A stretch of 64,000 nucleotides of DNA, taken from positions 6,262,001-6,326,000 of the forward strand of contig NZ_CP109013.1 in the NCBI RefSeq assembly GCF_036226745.1, given 5' to 3'. The translations under genes and the position numbers were made by a program. Position 1 is the first letter of the stretch. Each line of letters opens with the position of its first letter. The stretch is from Streptomyces sp. NBC_00683 (GTDB taxonomy: Bacteria; Actinomycetota; Actinomycetes; Streptomycetales; Streptomycetaceae). Shown here piece by piece: positions 57,825-64,000 of the stretch. The notes beneath the pieces were generated by a model. The model had not been told where the DNA came from. It did not search any database and was given only the letters and a program-made list of their open reading frames with translations.

Positions 57825-57873
57825 GGCGGTGCGGACCCGGGGCGGGTGCCCCGGGTCCGGTGAAGGAGCGAGC

Positions 57874-58668
57874 GTGGCCGGACCGACGACCGCCCAGCGC
57901 GGCGCAGCCAAGCGTGCCGACACCCCGGCCCGCCCGCCGCACATCCGCCCCGAGGGGAGGCGGCTGACCGGCCGTACGCGACTGGTCCTGGCCGCAGTTG
58001 TCGTGGCGCTGATCGCGGCAGGCGGAATCTGGGTGCTCTACGGCTCGTCCTGGCTGCGGTTGGAACAGGTGACGACCACCGGTACGGACGTCCTGACCCG
58101 GTCCGAGGTGGAGACAGCCGCGGCGGCTCCGGTCGGCGCTCCGTTGATTTCCGTGGACACCGAAGCCATGGCGGACAGGTTGCGCCAGAAGTTGCCTCGT
58201 ATCGACTCGGTGGATGTCGTACGGTCATGGCCACACGGCATCGGACTTAAAGTGACCGAACGGAAGCCGGTTCTGTTGGTGAAAAAGGGCGCAAAGTTCA
58301 TTGAAGTGGACGCGAAGGGCGTGCGCTTCGCAACTGTGGACAAAGCGCCGCCGCACGTGCCCCTGCTGGAGCTCGAACCTGACCGGTCGCCGAGCCTGCG
58401 CCGTTTCGGCAGTGACCGTCTGTTGCAGGAGGCGGTCCGGGTCGCGGGCGACCTTCCGCGGCACCTGGCCGGGGAGACGAAGGCCGTACGGATCGCGTCG
58501 TACGACTCCGTCGTCCTGGAGCTGACCCGGGGGCGCACGGTGATGTGGGGCAGTGCCGAAGAAGGGCCCGTGAAGGCGCGAGTCCTCACCGCACTCATGA
58601 AAGCGGCTCCCAAAGCGGGGCACTTCGACGTGAGTGCACCCACCGCCCCGGCCGTTTCGAAGAGTTGA
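57874..58668 (+). CDS. ftsQ: Cell division protein FtsQ
   Basis: A 264-residue bitopic divisome protein. A basic cytoplasmic N-terminus of about 38 residues precedes one TM helix (LVLAAVVVALIAAGGIWVL). A POTRA domain follows (LEQVTTTGTDVLTRSEV to IDSVDVVRSWPHGIGLKVTERKPVLLVKK), then the FtsQ beta domain. GTG at 57874 has AAGGAG about 6 nt upstream; the longer frame to 57736 overlaps murG. The C-terminal sequence ends 276 bp before ftsZ, and this gap contains the ftsZ promoters. Confidence 0.94.
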   Translation: MAGPTTAQRGAAKRADTPARPPHIRPEGRRLTGRTRLVLAAVVVALIAAGGIWVLYGSSWLRLEQVTTTGTDVLTRSEVETAAAAPVGAPLISVDTEAMADRLRQKLPRIDSVDVVRSWPHGIGLKVTERKPVLLVKKGAKFIEVDAKGVRFATVDKAPPHVPLLELEPDRSPSLRRFGSDRLLQEAVRVAGDLPRHLAGETKAVRIASYDSVVLELTRGRTVMWGSAEEGPVKARVLTALMKAAPKAGHFDVSAPTAPAVSKS

Positions 58669-58944
58669 CGCACATTTGGCCTGGCCAGCACCCTGGTTGG
58701 TCAGCGCTACGGGTGATCACATAGGGTGAAAAGAAAAACGGGAGGTTCGGCGTGTTCGTTGAACGTGCGCCACTTGTCGACTTAGTGTCCTGTTCGGAAG
58801 AGTCCAAGAAGCAGACACACTGGTAACCCTAAACTTCAACGTTAGGGTTTGGGTCGGCGTTCGGACCGTCCCAATCGGCATCCGTCGTCGCGGCGGGACT
58901 ACCGCGAAGCGACGACACGTAACTCGAGGCGAGAGGCCTTCGAC
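58669..58944 (+). promoter_or_regulatory. ftsZ promoter region
   Basis: This 276-bp region lacks ORFs. It contains TAGGGT at 58722-58727, GACAC at 58814-58818 (the core motif reported for WhiA), and an inverted repeat AACCCTAA (58825-58832) with TTAGGGTT (58842-58849), again including TAGGGT. Streptomyces ftsZ is known to be driven by several promoters, one activated in sporulating aerial hyphae. Which element matches which start cannot be told from sequence alone. Confidence 0.65.
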
Positions 58945-60159
58945 GTGGCAGCACCGCAGAACTACCTCGCAGTCATCAAGGTCATCGGTGTCGGCGGCGG
59001 TGGTGTCAATGCCATCAACCGAATGATCGAGGTCGGTCTCAAGGGCGTCGAGTTCATCGCGATCAACACCGATGCGCAAGCACTGTTGATGAGCGACGCC
59101 GACGTCAAGCTCGACGTCGGCCGTGAACTCACCCGTGGCCTCGGCGCCGGGGCGAACCCGGCCGTCGGTCGTAAGGCGGCAGAGGACCACCGTGAGGAGA
59201 TCGAGGAGGTCCTCAAGGGGGCCGACATGGTCTTCGTCACCGCAGGAGAAGGCGGCGGCACCGGCACCGGCGGCGCACCCGTCGTGGCCAACATCGCCCG
59301 TTCGCTCGGCGCCCTGACGATCGGTGTGGTCACCCGCCCGTTCACGTTCGAGGGCCGGCGACGCGCGAACCAGGCGGAGGACGGCATCGCCGAGCTCCGC
59401 GAAGAGGTCGACACCCTCATCGTCATTCCCAACGACCGACTGCTGTCCATCTCGGACCGCCAGGTCAGCGTGCTCGACGCGTTCAAGTCGGCCGACCAGG
59501 TACTGCTCTCGGGCGTCCAGGGCATCACCGACCTCATCACCACCCCGGGTCTGATCAACCTCGACTTCGCCGACGTCAAGTCGGTCATGTCCGAGGCCGG
59601 ATCGGCGCTCATGGGTATCGGATCGGCCCGCGGCGACGACCGCGCGGTGGCCGCCGCGGAGATGGCGATCTCCTCGCCGCTCCTCGAGGCGTCCATCGAC
59701 GGTGCGCGCGGTGTCCTGCTCTCCATCTCCGGCGGCAGCGACCTCGGTCTCTTCGAGATCAACGAGGCCGCGCAGCTGGTGAGCGAGGCGGCCCACCCGG
59801 AGGCGAACATCATCTTCGGCGCGGTCATCGACGACGCCCTGGGCGACGAGGTGCGGGTCACCGTCATCGCCGCGGGCTTCGACGGCGGACAGCCGCCGAC
59901 CCGTCGCGAGACGGTTCTCGGAGCGGGTGCCGGAAAGCGCGAGGAGTCGGCGCCGCCGGCCAGGACCACCGAACCGGTGCGCCAGTCGGGCGGACTGGGC
60001 TCCGTGCCCTCGCGCGAGGAGACCCAGGCACCGGCCGAGCCGGTGCCGGTGGCGAACGAGAGCTCGCTGCCGCCGGTCTCCCCGCCGCACGTCCCGACGG
60101 CCCGTCCGTACCAGGACACCCAGGCCGAAGAGCTGGATGTACCGGACTTCCTGAAGTGA
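58945..60159 (+). CDS. ftsZ: Cell division GTPase FtsZ
   Basis: A 404-residue tubulin homologue forming Z-rings and, in aerial hyphae, sporulation ladders. The GTP-binding N-terminal domain carries [14 protein letters not shown] and the tubulin signature [15 protein letters not shown]; the T7 loop [11 protein letters not shown] with the catalytic Asp is intact. A Pro/Ala/Glu-rich linker of about 75 residues leads to the conserved C-terminal peptide [10 protein letters not shown], which binds SepF. GTG at 58945 has GAGAGG upstream. The stop overlaps the pgeF start by 4 bp (GTGA). Confidence 0.98.
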   Translation: MAAPQNYLAVIKVIGVGGGGVNAINRMIEVGLKGVEFIAINTDAQALLMSDADVKLDVGRELTRGLGAGANPAVGRKAAEDHREEIEEVLKGADMVFVTAGEGGGTGTGGAPVVANIARSLGALTIGVVTRPFTFEGRRRANQAEDGIAELREEVDTLIVIPNDRLLSISDRQVSVLDAFKSADQVLLSGVQGITDLITTPGLINLDFADVKSVMSEAGSALMGIGSARGDDRAVAAAEMAISSPLLEASIDGARGVLLSISGGSDLGLFEINEAAQLVSEAAHPEANIIFGAVIDDALGDEVRVTVIAAGFDGGQPPTRRETVLGAGAGKREESAPPARTTEPVRQSGGLGSVPSREETQAPAEPVPVANESSLPPVSPPHVPTARPYQDTQAEELDVPDFLK

Positions 60160-60908
60160 TAGGTCCGCACCACGCGGTGAAGACCGCAGTGTCTTCGACG
60201 GGCGGCGCCCATTTCGCCTTCACCGACAGGTGGGGCGGAGTGAGCGCCGCTCCGTACGAGGAGCTCAACCTCGGCGGCGCGGTCGGCGACGACCCCGCCG
60301 CCGTCGGCGCGAACCGTGAACGCGCCGCCCGTTCCCTCGGTCTGGACCCGGCGCAGGTCGTCTGGATGAACCAGGTCCACGGTCGCGAGGTGGCCGTCGT
60401 CGACGGGCCCTGGGGCGACACGGCCGAGATTCCCGCGGTGGACGCGGTGGTGACAGCGCGGCGCGGACTCCCGCTCGCGGTGCTCACCGCCGACTGCACA
60501 CCCGTACTGCTCGCCGATCCGGCCGCCGGCGTCATCGCCGCGGTCCACGCGGGCAGGCCCGGTCTGGTCGCGGGTGTCGTGCCGGCCGCCGTGGAGGCGA
60601 TGACCGCTCTCGGCGCCGAACCGTCCCGGATCGTCGCCCACACCGGCCCGGCCGTCTGCGGGCGGTGCTACGAGGTCCCGGCGCAGATGCGCGCCGAGGT
60701 CGCGCAGGCCGTTCCCGCCTCCTGGTCGGAGACCGGCTGGGGGACGCCGGCGGTGGACGTCACCGCGGGAGTCCTCGCCCAGCTCGACGCCCTCGGCGTG
60801 AGCGACCGCCACAGTTCGCCGCACTGCACCCTGGAATCCGGCGACCACTTCTCGTACCGCCGCGACCGCACCACCGGGCGGCTCGCCGGATATGTCTGGT
60901 TGGACTGA
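60156..60908 (+). CDS. pgeF: Peptidoglycan editing factor PgeF (laccase-domain, YfiH/YlmD-like)
   Basis: A 250-residue protein of the polyphenol-oxidase/laccase-domain family. Metal-site motifs are [21 protein letters not shown] and [15 protein letters not shown], and [12 protein letters not shown] near the C-terminus. In E. coli the homologue removes mis-incorporated L-Ser from UDP-MurNAc precursors, and a nucleoside phosphorylase activity has been described for others in the family. The usual HAGW is here HAGR. GTG at 60156 overlaps the ftsZ stop (GTGA), making the gene translationally coupled to ftsZ, as ylmD is in many Gram-positives. Confidence 0.88.
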   Translation: MIGPHHAVKTAVSSTGGAHFAFTDRWGGVSAAPYEELNLGGAVGDDPAAVGANRERAARSLGLDPAQVVWMNQVHGREVAVVDGPWGDTAEIPAVDAVVTARRGLPLAVLTADCTPVLLADPAAGVIAAVHAGRPGLVAGVVPAAVEAMTALGAEPSRIVAHTGPAVCGRCYEVPAQMRAEVAQAVPASWSETGWGTPAVDVTAGVLAQLDALGVSDRHSSPHCTLESGDHFSYRRDRTTGRLAGYVWLD

Positions 60909-60914
60909 TAGGAC

Positions 60915-61634
60915 ATGACGGATCGCAGGTCTCAACTCGCGGCAAACCTGGCACAGGTGGAGGAACGCATTGTTTCCGCCTGCGCCGCGGCGGGCCGGAA
61001 GCGGGAGGAAGTGACCCTGATCGTGGTCACCAAGACCTACCCCGCGAGCGATGTGCGGATCCTGCACGAACTCGGTGTGCGGCAGGTCGCCGAGAACCGT
61101 GATCAGGACGCGGCACCCAAAGCTACTGCTTGTGCGGATCTGTCGCTCACATGGCACTTTGTCGGGCAGTTGCAGACGAACAAGGTTCGTTCCGTGGCCG
61201 GTTATGCCGACGTGGTGCAGTCGGTGGACCGGGTCAAACTGGTCACCGCGCTCTCGGCGGCGGCGGTGAAGGGCGGCCGCGAACTCGGCTGCCTCATCCA
61301 GGTCGCCCTGGACGCGGAGAGCGGCGAACGCGGTGACCGGGGAGGTGTCGCACCCGACGCGATCGAGGAGTTGGCCGCCGCGGTGGACGCGGCACCGGGG
61401 CTCCGGCTGGGAGGCCTGATGACCGTCGCCCCGCTCGCCGGACCGTACGCGGGCCGACAGCGGGCCGCGTTCGACCGGCTGATGGAATTCTCATCCCGCC
61501 TGCGCGGGAACCATCCGGCTGCGAACATGGTCTCCGCAGGGATGAGTGCGGATCTCGAGGACGCGGTGGCGGCCGGAGCGACACATGTACGCGTCGGTAC
61601 GGCGGTACTCGGAGTCCGACCCCGGCTCGGGTAA
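60915..61634 (+). CDS. YggS/PLPBP-family pyridoxal phosphate homeostasis protein
   Basis: A 239-residue single-domain PLP-binding TIM-barrel protein. The PLP lysine is in LIVVTKTYP near residue 40. Other family blocks are VAENRDQDA, WHFVGQLQTNKVRSVAGYADVVQSVDR, CLIQVALD, LRLGGLMTVAP and SAGMSADLEDAVAAGATHVRVGTAVLG. The usual GEN(R/Y)VQE reads AENRDQD here. It balances free PLP and affects amino acid pools; its fixed place beside ftsZ and sepF is conserved without a known reason. ATG at 60915 lies 6 nt after pgeF. Confidence 0.92.
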   Translation: MTDRRSQLAANLAQVEERIVSACAAAGRKREEVTLIVVTKTYPASDVRILHELGVRQVAENRDQDAAPKATACADLSLTWHFVGQLQTNKVRSVAGYADVVQSVDRVKLVTALSAAAVKGGRELGCLIQVALDAESGERGDRGGVAPDAIEELAAAVDAAPGLRLGGLMTVAPLAGPYAGRQRAAFDRLMEFSSRLRGNHPAANMVSAGMSADLEDAVAAGATHVRVGTAVLGVRPRLG

Positions 61635-61761
61635 CGTCGCGAAGCAAGTCGGACCACAGCAGAAAATATGGTCATTCCCGCTCTGAGCGGGCAGGCCGGA
61701 GTGGATCTCGGGCACTTGGTGACACGAATGCCGATCCACCACAGAGCGGAGGACTCGGAGC

Positions 61762-62373
61762 ATGGCCGGCGCGATGCGCAAGATGGCGGTCTACCTCGGC
61801 CTCGTGGAGGACGATGGGTACGACGGTCCGGGGTTCGACCCCGACGACGAATTCGAACCCGAACCGGAGCCCGAGCGGGACCGGAGGCGGCACCAGCCCG
61901 CGCATCAGGTGGAGCGGGAACGGGACGAACCGGTACGAGCGGTACAGCCGCCCGCGCAACGTGAGCCGGTTCAGCTCCCGGCGGAAAGCGGACGACCCGC
62001 CCGAATCGCCCCCGTGGCATCCATCACACCTGACCGCCCGAACATGGAGAAGAACGCACCGGTGATCATGCCCAAGGTTGTGTCCGAGCGGGAGCCCTAC
62101 CGCATCACCACGCTGCACCCCAGGACGTACAACGAGGCCCGTACCATCGGGGAACACTTCCGTGAGGGCACTCCGGTGATCATGAACCTCACGGAGATGG
62201 ACGACACGGATGCGAAGCGACTTGTCGACTTTGCGGCAGGCCTCGTCTTCGGACTCCATGGCAGCATTGAAAGGGTGACGCAGAAGGTGTTCCTGTTGTC
62301 GCCTGCTAACGTCGATGTCACGGCGGAGGACAAGGCCCGCATCGCAGAGGGCGGGTTCTTCAACCAGAGCTGA
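61762..62373 (+). CDS. sepF: Z-ring membrane anchor SepF
   Basis: A 203-residue protein. The N-terminus [17 protein letters not shown] is an amphipathic membrane-targeting helix. A charged, probably disordered linker of about 90 residues is followed by the globular SepF domain ([58 protein letters not shown]), with the G-F-G dimer core (GLVFGL) and a C-terminal [11 protein letters not shown] strand. It tethers FtsZ to the membrane by binding the FtsZ C-terminal peptide. ATG at 61762 follows a 127-bp gap and a GGAG ribosome site, so a separate promoter is possible. Confidence 0.95.
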   Translation: MAGAMRKMAVYLGLVEDDGYDGPGFDPDDEFEPEPEPERDRRRHQPAHQVERERDEPVRAVQPPAQREPVQLPAESGRPARIAPVASITPDRPNMEKNAPVIMPKVVSEREPYRITTLHPRTYNEARTIGEHFREGTPVIMNLTEMDDTDAKRLVDFAAGLVFGLHGSIERVTQKVFLLSPANVDVTAEDKARIAEGGFFNQS

Positions 62374-62391
62374 GAACACGAACAGGGATCA

Positions 62392-62427
62392 ACCGGCCGT
62401 CAGGCCGGTGACCGGCCGGGAGGCCGG
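62392..62427 (+). promoter_or_regulatory. Two tandem hairpins between sepF and the YggT gene
   Basis: ACCGGCC (62392-62398) with GGCCGGT (62403-62409), then CCGGCC (62412-62417) with GGCCGG (62422-62427), each with a 4-nt loop. Because all four arms share CCGG, alternative pairings are possible. They may form an attenuator or an mRNA-processing/stability element in the operon. Confidence 0.5.
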
Positions 62428-62462
62428 AGCTACGAAAGCCAGGGGAGAGGGAAGCGCGGGAC

Positions 62463-62759
62463 ATGGGCGTCGCACTGGATGTGGTCTATATCGCGCTGAT
62501 GTGTTTCCTCATCGTGCTGATCTTCCGGCTGGTCATGGACTATGTCTTCCAGTTCGCACGTTCATGGCACCCAGGCAAGGCGATGGTGGTCGTTCTCGAG
62601 GGCACTTACACTGTCACCGATCCACCGCTGAAGCTTCTGAAGCGGTTCATACCACCGTTGCGTCTCGGGGGCGTGGCACTTGACCTGTCCTTCTTCGTTC
62701 TGATGATCATCGTCTACATCCTGCTCAGCATCGTGGGCAAGCTTGCGAGCAGCGTGTGA
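62463..62759 (+). CDS. YggT-family membrane protein
   Basis: A 98-residue protein with two hydrophobic segments (VVYIALMCFLIVLIFRLVMDYVF and LDLSFFVLMIIVYILLSIVG) linked by a conserved loop, ARSWHPGKAMVVVLEGTYTVTDPPLKLLKRFIPPLRLGGV. The PP-LKxxRR-x-IPP pattern is the YggT signature. It occurs between sepF and divIVA across actinobacteria (Rv2146c), suggesting a part in septum or polar growth, but no molecular function is established. ATG at 62463 follows a purine-rich GGGAGAGGGAAG region. Confidence 0.9.
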   Translation: MGVALDVVYIALMCFLIVLIFRLVMDYVFQFARSWHPGKAMVVVLEGTYTVTDPPLKLLKRFIPPLRLGGVALDLSFFVLMIIVYILLSIVGKLASSV

Positions 62760-62808
62760 ACGATACGGTCTTGCCGACTGCCGACGACTACGTAGAGGTG
62801 AAGAAGAG

Positions 62809-63930
62809 ATGCCGCTGACCCCCGAGGACGTGCGGAACAAGCAGTTCACGACCGTCCGCCTCCGAGAAGGCTATGACGAGGACGAGGTCGATGCCTTCCT
62901 CGACGAGGTCGAATCGGAACTGACTCGTCTGCTCCGTGAGAACGAGGACCTGCGCGCCAAGCTGGCCGCGGCCACGCGTGCGGCTGCGCAGAACCAGCAG
63001 CAGCAGGGTATGCGCAAGCCGCCGGAGCAGCAGGACCGCCCCGGTGCTCCCGTACCCGCCGCCATATCTGGCCCGCCGGTGCAGCAGCAGCCCCCGCAGA
63101 TGGGTCCCCCCCAGCTGTCCGGTGGAGCTCCGCAGCTGCCTGCCGGTCCCAGCGGCCACGGCCCCCAGGGCGGCCACGGTCCGCAGGGCCAGCACGGCCC
63201 CGGCCCGATGCAGGGCGGCCCCATGGGCGGTCCCATGGGTGGTCACCCCCAGCAGCAGCAGATGCAGCAGATGCAGCAGATGCAGCCGCCGCAGATGCAG
63301 CAGCAGGGTCCCGGTGGCGACAGTGCCGCCCGTGTCCTGTCCCTTGCTCAGCAGACCGCCGACCAGGCGATCGCGGAGGCCCGTTCCGAGGCCAACAAGA
63401 TCGTCGGCGAGGCGCGCAGCCGCGCCGAGGGCCTGGAGCGGGACGCACGTGCCAAGGCGGACGCGCTGGAGCGGGACGCGCAGGAGAAGCACCGCGTGGC
63501 CATGGGCTCCCTCGAGTCGGCCCGCGCGACGCTTGAGCGCAAGGTCGAGGACCTGCGTGGCTTCGAGCGCGAGTACCGGACCCGCCTGAAGTCGTACCTG
63601 GAGAGCCAGCTGCGCCAGCTGGAGACCCAGGCCGACGACTCGCTGGCTCCGCCGCGGACCCCGGCAGCCGCTTCGCTGCCGCCGTCGGCCTCGCTGGCTC
63701 CGGCCGGTGCGGGCGCCATGGGTCACACCATGGGCGGCAACCACGGTGGGCACGGCAACCAGCAGATGGGCGGCAACCCGTCCATGGGTGGCCCTTCCTA
63801 CGGTGGCCAGCAGCAGATGTCGCCCGCGATGACGCAGCCCATGGCTCCGGTCCGCCCGCAGGCGCCGCAGCCGATGCAGCAGGCGCCGTCGCCGATGCGC
63901 GGGTTCCTGATCGACGAGGACGACAACTGA
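62809..63930 (+). CDS. divIVA: Polar growth protein DivIVA (Wag31-like)
   Basis: A 373-residue coiled-coil protein marking hyphal tips and recruiting the polar growth machinery. The N-terminal lipid-binding domain is MPLTPEDVRNKQFTTVRLR followed by YDEDEVDAFLDEVESELTRLL. A long Gln/Pro/Gly/His/Met-rich insert (about residues 60-170, with GHGPQG, GGPMGG and QQMQ repeats) separates it from the main coiled coil (EARSEANKIVGEARSRAEGL onward). A second Gly/Met-rich tail ends FLIDEDDN. ATG at 62809 follows GAGGTGAAG. The insert is typical of Streptomyces DivIVA and is a known phosphorylation-prone region. The gene ends the division cluster and is followed by a terminator. Confidence 0.97.
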   Translation: MPLTPEDVRNKQFTTVRLREGYDEDEVDAFLDEVESELTRLLRENEDLRAKLAAATRAAAQNQQQQGMRKPPEQQDRPGAPVPAAISGPPVQQQPPQMGPPQLSGGAPQLPAGPSGHGPQGGHGPQGQHGPGPMQGGPMGGPMGGHPQQQQMQQMQQMQPPQMQQQGPGGDSAARVLSLAQQTADQAIAEARSEANKIVGEARSRAEGLERDARAKADALERDAQEKHRVAMGSLESARATLERKVEDLRGFEREYRTRLKSYLESQLRQLETQADDSLAPPRTPAAASLPPSASLAPAGAGAMGHTMGGNHGGHGNQQMGGNPSMGGPSYGGQQQMSPAMTQPMAPVRPQAPQPMQQAPSPMRGFLIDEDDN

Positions 63931-63978
63931 GCGGTTCGCGCTCGCTGAGCGCGTAGCCGTCGGCAGGCTGAGGGCCGG

Positions 63979-64000
63979 GCCCCGGGATTCTTCCCGGGGC
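63979..64000 (+). terminator. Terminator hairpin after divIVA
   Basis: GCCCCGGGA (63979-63987) pairs with TCCCGGGGC (63992-64000) across a TTCT loop; the stem may extend past the window edge. Confidence 0.75.

Overview
This 64 kb window is a chromosomal, housekeeping-rich segment of a Streptomyces. Coding DNA is about 70% GC with strong G/C third positions, GTG and TTG starts are common, and gene order matches the S. coelicolor block running roughly from SCO2132 down to divIVA (SCO2077), as I remember that map. No tRNA, rRNA, insertion sequence, integrase, prophage or CRISPR array is visible. The order also follows, loosely, the M. tuberculosis pimB'-fadD15-aroG-pknL-Rv2175c-dcw-wag31 region, so much of the block looks ancestral to actinobacteria.

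Left part (1-15.6 kb): a truncated polytopic GT87 glycosyltransferase diverges from a PimB'-type mannosyltransferase. Then come a fatty acyl-CoA ligase, a phosphoesterase, an SRPBCC protein plus an ArsA-like protein with a lysine-less P-loop, a DUF5304 gene with glucokinase glkA, an EEP-family phosphohydrolase, a lipase-like hydrolase pair, a PlsC acyltransferase, the MacS/MacR-type two-component pair, phosphofructokinase behind a Crp-like palindrome, and a D-lactate-dehydrogenase-like enzyme.

Middle part (15.6-34 kb): aromatic amino acid entry genes (fused trpEG with a readable Trp leader-peptide attenuator, and class II DAHP synthase), iron storage (bfd under an iron box, bfr), an endonuclease IV/PASTA-kinase pair, thiamine synthesis (TPP riboswitch-thiO-thiS-thiG, plus thiE), metF, a Rv2175c-type DNA-binding protein, and several membrane or redox proteins. 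thiS carries 19 tandem hexamers that add a (Val-Pro)15(Val-Ser)4 extension.

Right part (34-64 kb): a TetR-YhgE-degenerate ABC ATPase operon behind a clear palindromic operator, a HEPN-family gene, a methyltransferase, DUF3040, a strong terminator next to a five-unit 22-bp repeat, a MoxR-DUF58-transglutaminase operon, and a beta-carbonic anhydrase. Last is the division and cell wall cluster rsmH-(18-codon ORF)-ftsL-ftsI-murE-murF-mraY-murD-ftsW-murG-ftsQ-ftsZ-pgeF-yggS-sepF-yggT-divIVA. Neither mraZ nor murC is present in it. Peptidoglycan precursor synthesis, septal synthesis, Z-ring assembly and polar growth are thus encoded in one block with many overlapping or nearly overlapping stop/start codons.

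Many genes have a TANNNT hexamer 6-8 nt before the start codon and no Shine-Dalgarno sequence, suggesting frequent leaderless transcripts. I found no wholly new multi-gene system. The most informative signals are the trp attenuator, the thiS hexamer repeat, the TetR operator, the 22-bp CCCGGG array, the degenerate ATPases and the overlapping 18-codon ORF between rsmH and ftsL.
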